Source: an uncultured Lysobacter sp. (lineage in GTDB: Bacteria > Pseudomonadota > Gammaproteobacteria > Xanthomonadales > Xanthomonadaceae). From it: a stretch of DNA of 61,002 bases. The notes below the pieces were generated by a model. The model did not search any database and had not been told where the DNA came from. It saw only the letters and a program-made list of their open reading frames with translations. This document shows, piece after piece, positions 59,216 through 61,002 of the stretch. The stretch covers positions 1-61,002 of the forward strand of contig CAMLID010000016.1 of assembly GCA_946480055.1 (NCBI GenBank), written 5' to 3'. The first letter of the stretch is position 1; each line of letters begins with the position of its first letter. The position numbers were made by a program, and so were the translations under genes.

Positions 59216-59418
59216 CCGACCTGTGCCTGTCCCGAAGCGAGATTGCCGAGCTGACCCGTGCGCGCAAGCGCGCAGACCAGGTCGCCTTCCTGCGTACCAA
59301 CGGCATCCGGCATTACGTCGACCTGCACGGCTGGCCCGTGGTGCTACGCTCCGCCGTCGAGGACACCGCGCCGGCCTCGCCGGCGGTGCCCACCTGGAAG
59401 CCCAACAAGGCGGCGTGA
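59212..59418 (+). CDS. DUF4224-like protein, possible excisionase
   Basis: 68 aa: CLSRSEIAELTRARKRADQV, AFLRTNGIRHYVDLHGWPVV. This is the small HTH-like protein commonly encoded directly before tyrosine integrases. Its position suggests a directionality factor. ATGA overlap with the previous gene. Confidence 0.75.
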   Translation: MTDLCLSRSEIAELTRARKRADQVAFLRTNGIRHYVDLHGWPVVLRSAVEDTAPASPAVPTWKPNKAA

Positions 59419-59419
59419 T

Positions 59420-60448
59420 GTGGGTAGGCGACCGAGCAAGGCAGGGGCGATCCCTCATTTCCGGGCCCGAAAGCAGAAGTCCGGGGTCGTCCATTACTAC
59501 TACGACCACGGCGGCAAGCCGCGGCGCGAGGAGCCCCTAGGCTGCGACTACGGCCTGGCCATCAAGCGCTGGGCCGAGATCGAGCGCGAGAGCGCGCCGC
59601 CGGCCGCCGCGGTCCTAACCTTCCGATACGTGCTCGATCGCTACATGGTCGAAGTGGCCGCGCTCAAGGCGCCGCGCACGCTGCTCGACAACCAGCACGA
59701 GAGCGCGAAGCTGCTCGAGTTCTTCGACGACCCGCCCGGCCCGTTTGAGGCCATCCAGCCGGTCAACGTCCGCCAGTACATGACCTGGCGCACCAAGAGC
59801 GGCAAGGGCCAGATCCGCGCCAACCGCGAGAAAGCGTTGCTGTCGCACGTCTGGAACTACGCGCGCGACAAGGGCTATACCGCCCTGCCGAACCCCTGCG
59901 CTGGCATCAAGGGGTTCAAGGAATCGGGGCGCGACGTCTACGTGGAGGACGACGCCTACCGCGCGATCTGGAACAAGGCCGACGCCTGCCTGCGCGATGC
60001 GATGGACCTGGCCTACCTCACCGGCCAGCGCCCCGACGACGTGCTGCGCATGACCGACATGGACGTGCGCGACGGCGCCTTGCACGTGCGCCAGCGCAAG
60101 ACCGGGGCGAAGCTACGCATTGAGATCGCCGGCGAGCTGCAGGGCGTGCTGGCGCGCATAGCGGAGCGCAAGCGCGGGCACCAGGTGCACAACACGCGGC
60201 TGGTCGTCAGCGAGCACGGGCGCAGCCTCACCGTTGCCACGATGTCGCGGCACTGGAAGGCGGCGTGCGTGGCGGCCAAAGTCACTGGGCTGCAGTTCCG
60301 CGACCTGCGCGCCAAGGCGGGCACGGACAAGGCCGACTCCGCCGGCGACATACGCCACGCGCAGCGCCAGCTCGGGCATTCGTCGGTGGTGATGACCGAG
60401 CACTACACGCGCAAGCGCCGAGGGCAGAAGGTCACCCCGACGCGCTAG
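59420..60448 (+). CDS. int: Tyrosine-recombinase integrase
   Basis: 342 aa from a GTG just after the DUF4224 stop. N-terminal arm/core domain (GRRPSKAGAIPHFRARKQ) and catalytic set: Arg in GQRPDDVLRM, Lys in RQRKTGAKL, RDLR (where HxxR is usual), His in QLGHSSVVM and nucleophile Tyr in EHYTRKR. It integrates the phage at the tRNA-Leu 3' half. The gene is 460 bases from attR. Confidence 0.93.
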   Translation: MGRRPSKAGAIPHFRARKQKSGVVHYYYDHGGKPRREEPLGCDYGLAIKRWAEIERESAPPAAAVLTFRYVLDRYMVEVAALKAPRTLLDNQHESAKLLEFFDDPPGPFEAIQPVNVRQYMTWRTKSGKGQIRANREKALLSHVWNYARDKGYTALPNPCAGIKGFKESGRDVYVEDDAYRAIWNKADACLRDAMDLAYLTGQRPDDVLRMTDMDVRDGALHVRQRKTGAKLRIEIAGELQGVLARIAERKRGHQVHNTRLVVSEHGRSLTVATMSRHWKAACVAAKVTGLQFRDLRAKAGTDKADSAGDIRHAQRQLGHSSVVMTEHYTRKRRGQKVTPTR

Positions 60449-60449
60449 C

Positions 60450-60806
60450 TCATTCGCTCTTTTGGCGCTCTTTGCGCTCGCTCTCTATGTGCATTGAAAG
60501 CCAGCTGAAGAAAGTCAGCACCACGACGAGGCACACGAGACCGATCGTGCTCCAGCCCGGTTCGATAATGCTCGCATCAAGCAGTTTCTCAGCCTCGGCC
60601 TGATCCGCGACCGGAATGAACGCCCTGTTCATTTCCCATGCCCAGACGACACCCCAGTACCAGAGGCCGTGACCAAGGCAAACCAGTCCGCCGAGGACGC
60701 CCAGGAGCACGTACAGCTTGTTGTACGTCTTGGGGTGATACACGGCGATCGCGGCGATACCACCGATAGTCGGGATGACGATTGCCAGCACGATAGAAAG
60801 GTCCAT
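60450..60806 (-). CDS. Three-helix membrane protein at the attR end
   Basis: 118 aa from MDLSIVLAIVIPTIGGIAAI. Three membrane helices (start; YVLLGVLGGLVCLGHGLWYW; IGLVCLVVVLTFFSWLSM). It converges on int with a one-base gap. An apparent N-terminal extension is merely tRNA-Leu read through. As an att-proximal gene on the opposite strand it is probably expressed in the lysogen. Confidence 0.7.
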   Translation of the reverse strand: MDLSIVLAIVIPTIGGIAAIAVYHPKTYNKLYVLLGVLGGLVCLGHGLWYWGVVWAWEMNRAFIPVADQAEAEKLLDASIIEPGWSTIGLVCLVVVLTFFSWLSMHIESERKERQKSE

Positions 60807-60841
60807 CCTTGCCCCCTGTTTTTCCAGACCGGCGAGGCGAA

Positions 60842-60908
60842 TTGCGGAGCGCATCCTAGAATTGCGGAGCGCCACGCGTCGCTGCTCAAACACTGAAACC
60901 CTTGCTGC
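60842..60908. promoter_or_regulatory. Repeats beside attR (candidate integrase arm sites)
   Basis: TTGCGGAGCG at 60842-60851 and 60862-60871 (20 bases apart), and CCTTGCTGC at 60900-60908, next to the core. The same two words occur in the inverted repeats beside attL. Confidence 0.65.
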
Positions 60909-60911
60909 TAT

Positions 60912-60998
60912 TGGTGCCCGGAGCCGGACTCGAACCGGCATGGCCTCGCGGCCGGCGGATTTTAAGTCCGATGCGTCTACCGATTTCGCCATCCGGGC
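60912..60998 (-). tRNA. tRNA-Leu (anticodon TAA), carrying attR
   Basis: 87-nt class II tRNA on the minus strand: acceptor GCCCGGA/TCCGGGC, anticodon loop CTTAAAA, long variable arm (CCGGCCGCGAGGCC) and encoded CCA. Its 3' 59 bases (60912-60970) are the att core and are phage-supplied. The base of the anticodon stem reads T opposite C, a mismatch also implied by the displaced host copy. Confidence 0.94.
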
Positions 60999-61002
60999 CA
61001 GG

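Noticed and set aside
60807..60992. N-terminal extension of the attR membrane protein
   Set aside because: These bases are the tRNA-Leu gene and the putative integrase arm sites. The internal ATG at 60806 has a ribosome site.
22610..60998. Integrative conjugative element or satellite instead of a phage
   Set aside because: A full set of terminase, portal, scaffold, coat, connector, ejection, tail and lysis genes is present and no conjugation gene is seen.

Overview
The window is a GC-rich gammaproteobacterial chromosome segment. Codon use, the intergenic 'GTAGGAGCGGCGCAAGCCGC' repeat family and the gene families present suggest Xanthomonadaceae, probably Lysobacter-like; that assignment is inference. 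Two parts are clear: host chromosome (1 to about 22.4 kb) and one apparently complete prophage of about 38.5 kb (22.4 to 60.9 kb) integrated in a tRNA-Leu gene.

Host part. Two phasin-like granule proteins, a membrane-anchored nuclease-fold protein and a fatty-acyl module (a 662-aa two-domain SDR reductase divergent from an acyl-CoA-binding protein and a TetR regulator) come first. Then follow a TPR protein, tRNA-Val(CAC), an ArsC-family reductase, two near-identical REPIN elements, an FMN glutamate-synthase-type oxidoreductase and a nucleotide-sugar dehydrogenase. A DesT/FabR-type repressor is divergent from a ferredoxin reductase and an acyl desaturase, with a perfect palindrome between them. 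An aldehyde dehydrogenase lies downstream of a MarR gene with two palindromic sites at its promoter. A LytS/LytTR two-component pair, a small hypothetical operon and a fasciclin protein complete the host part.

Prophage. The att cores are 59-bp copies of the tRNA-Leu 3' half (22385-22443 and 60912-60970). The right copy is part of the intact tRNA. The virion genes are P22-like, so a short-tailed (podovirus) particle is expected. Immunity sits at 48.9-50.7 kb: a leftward YdaS/Cro-like gene and a rightward CI-like repressor, with three 17-bp operators between them and two more in front of the rightward early operon. Both operator clusters overlap promoters of the same design. Leftward from immunity run a regulator, a methyltransferase, a DUF1376 initiator containing iterons, a helicase-loader-like protein, RusA, lysis genes (GH19 endolysin, spanins), terminase, portal, scaffold, coat, gp4 and gp10 homologues, a cupin and an Fe/2OG oxygenase, ejection proteins and tail fibres. 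Rightward run many small genes coupled by ATGA/GTGA overlaps, a pentapeptide-repeat protein, an exonuclease/recombination set, a DnaQ-like exonuclease, an ASCH-like protein, DUF4224 and the tyrosine integrase. Likely lysogen-expressed extra genes include an SRAP protein beside attL, small membrane proteins oriented against the surrounding operons, and a secreted DUF3551-like protein next to cI.

The most interesting signals are regulatory and architectural: the duplicated operator-promoter layout, clustered repeats at both att ends that look like integrase arm sites, the iterons inside the initiator gene, an SRAP protein with an inserted coiled coil, and several overlapping or antisense gene arrangements. 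All function calls come from reading the sequence; no database search was run.
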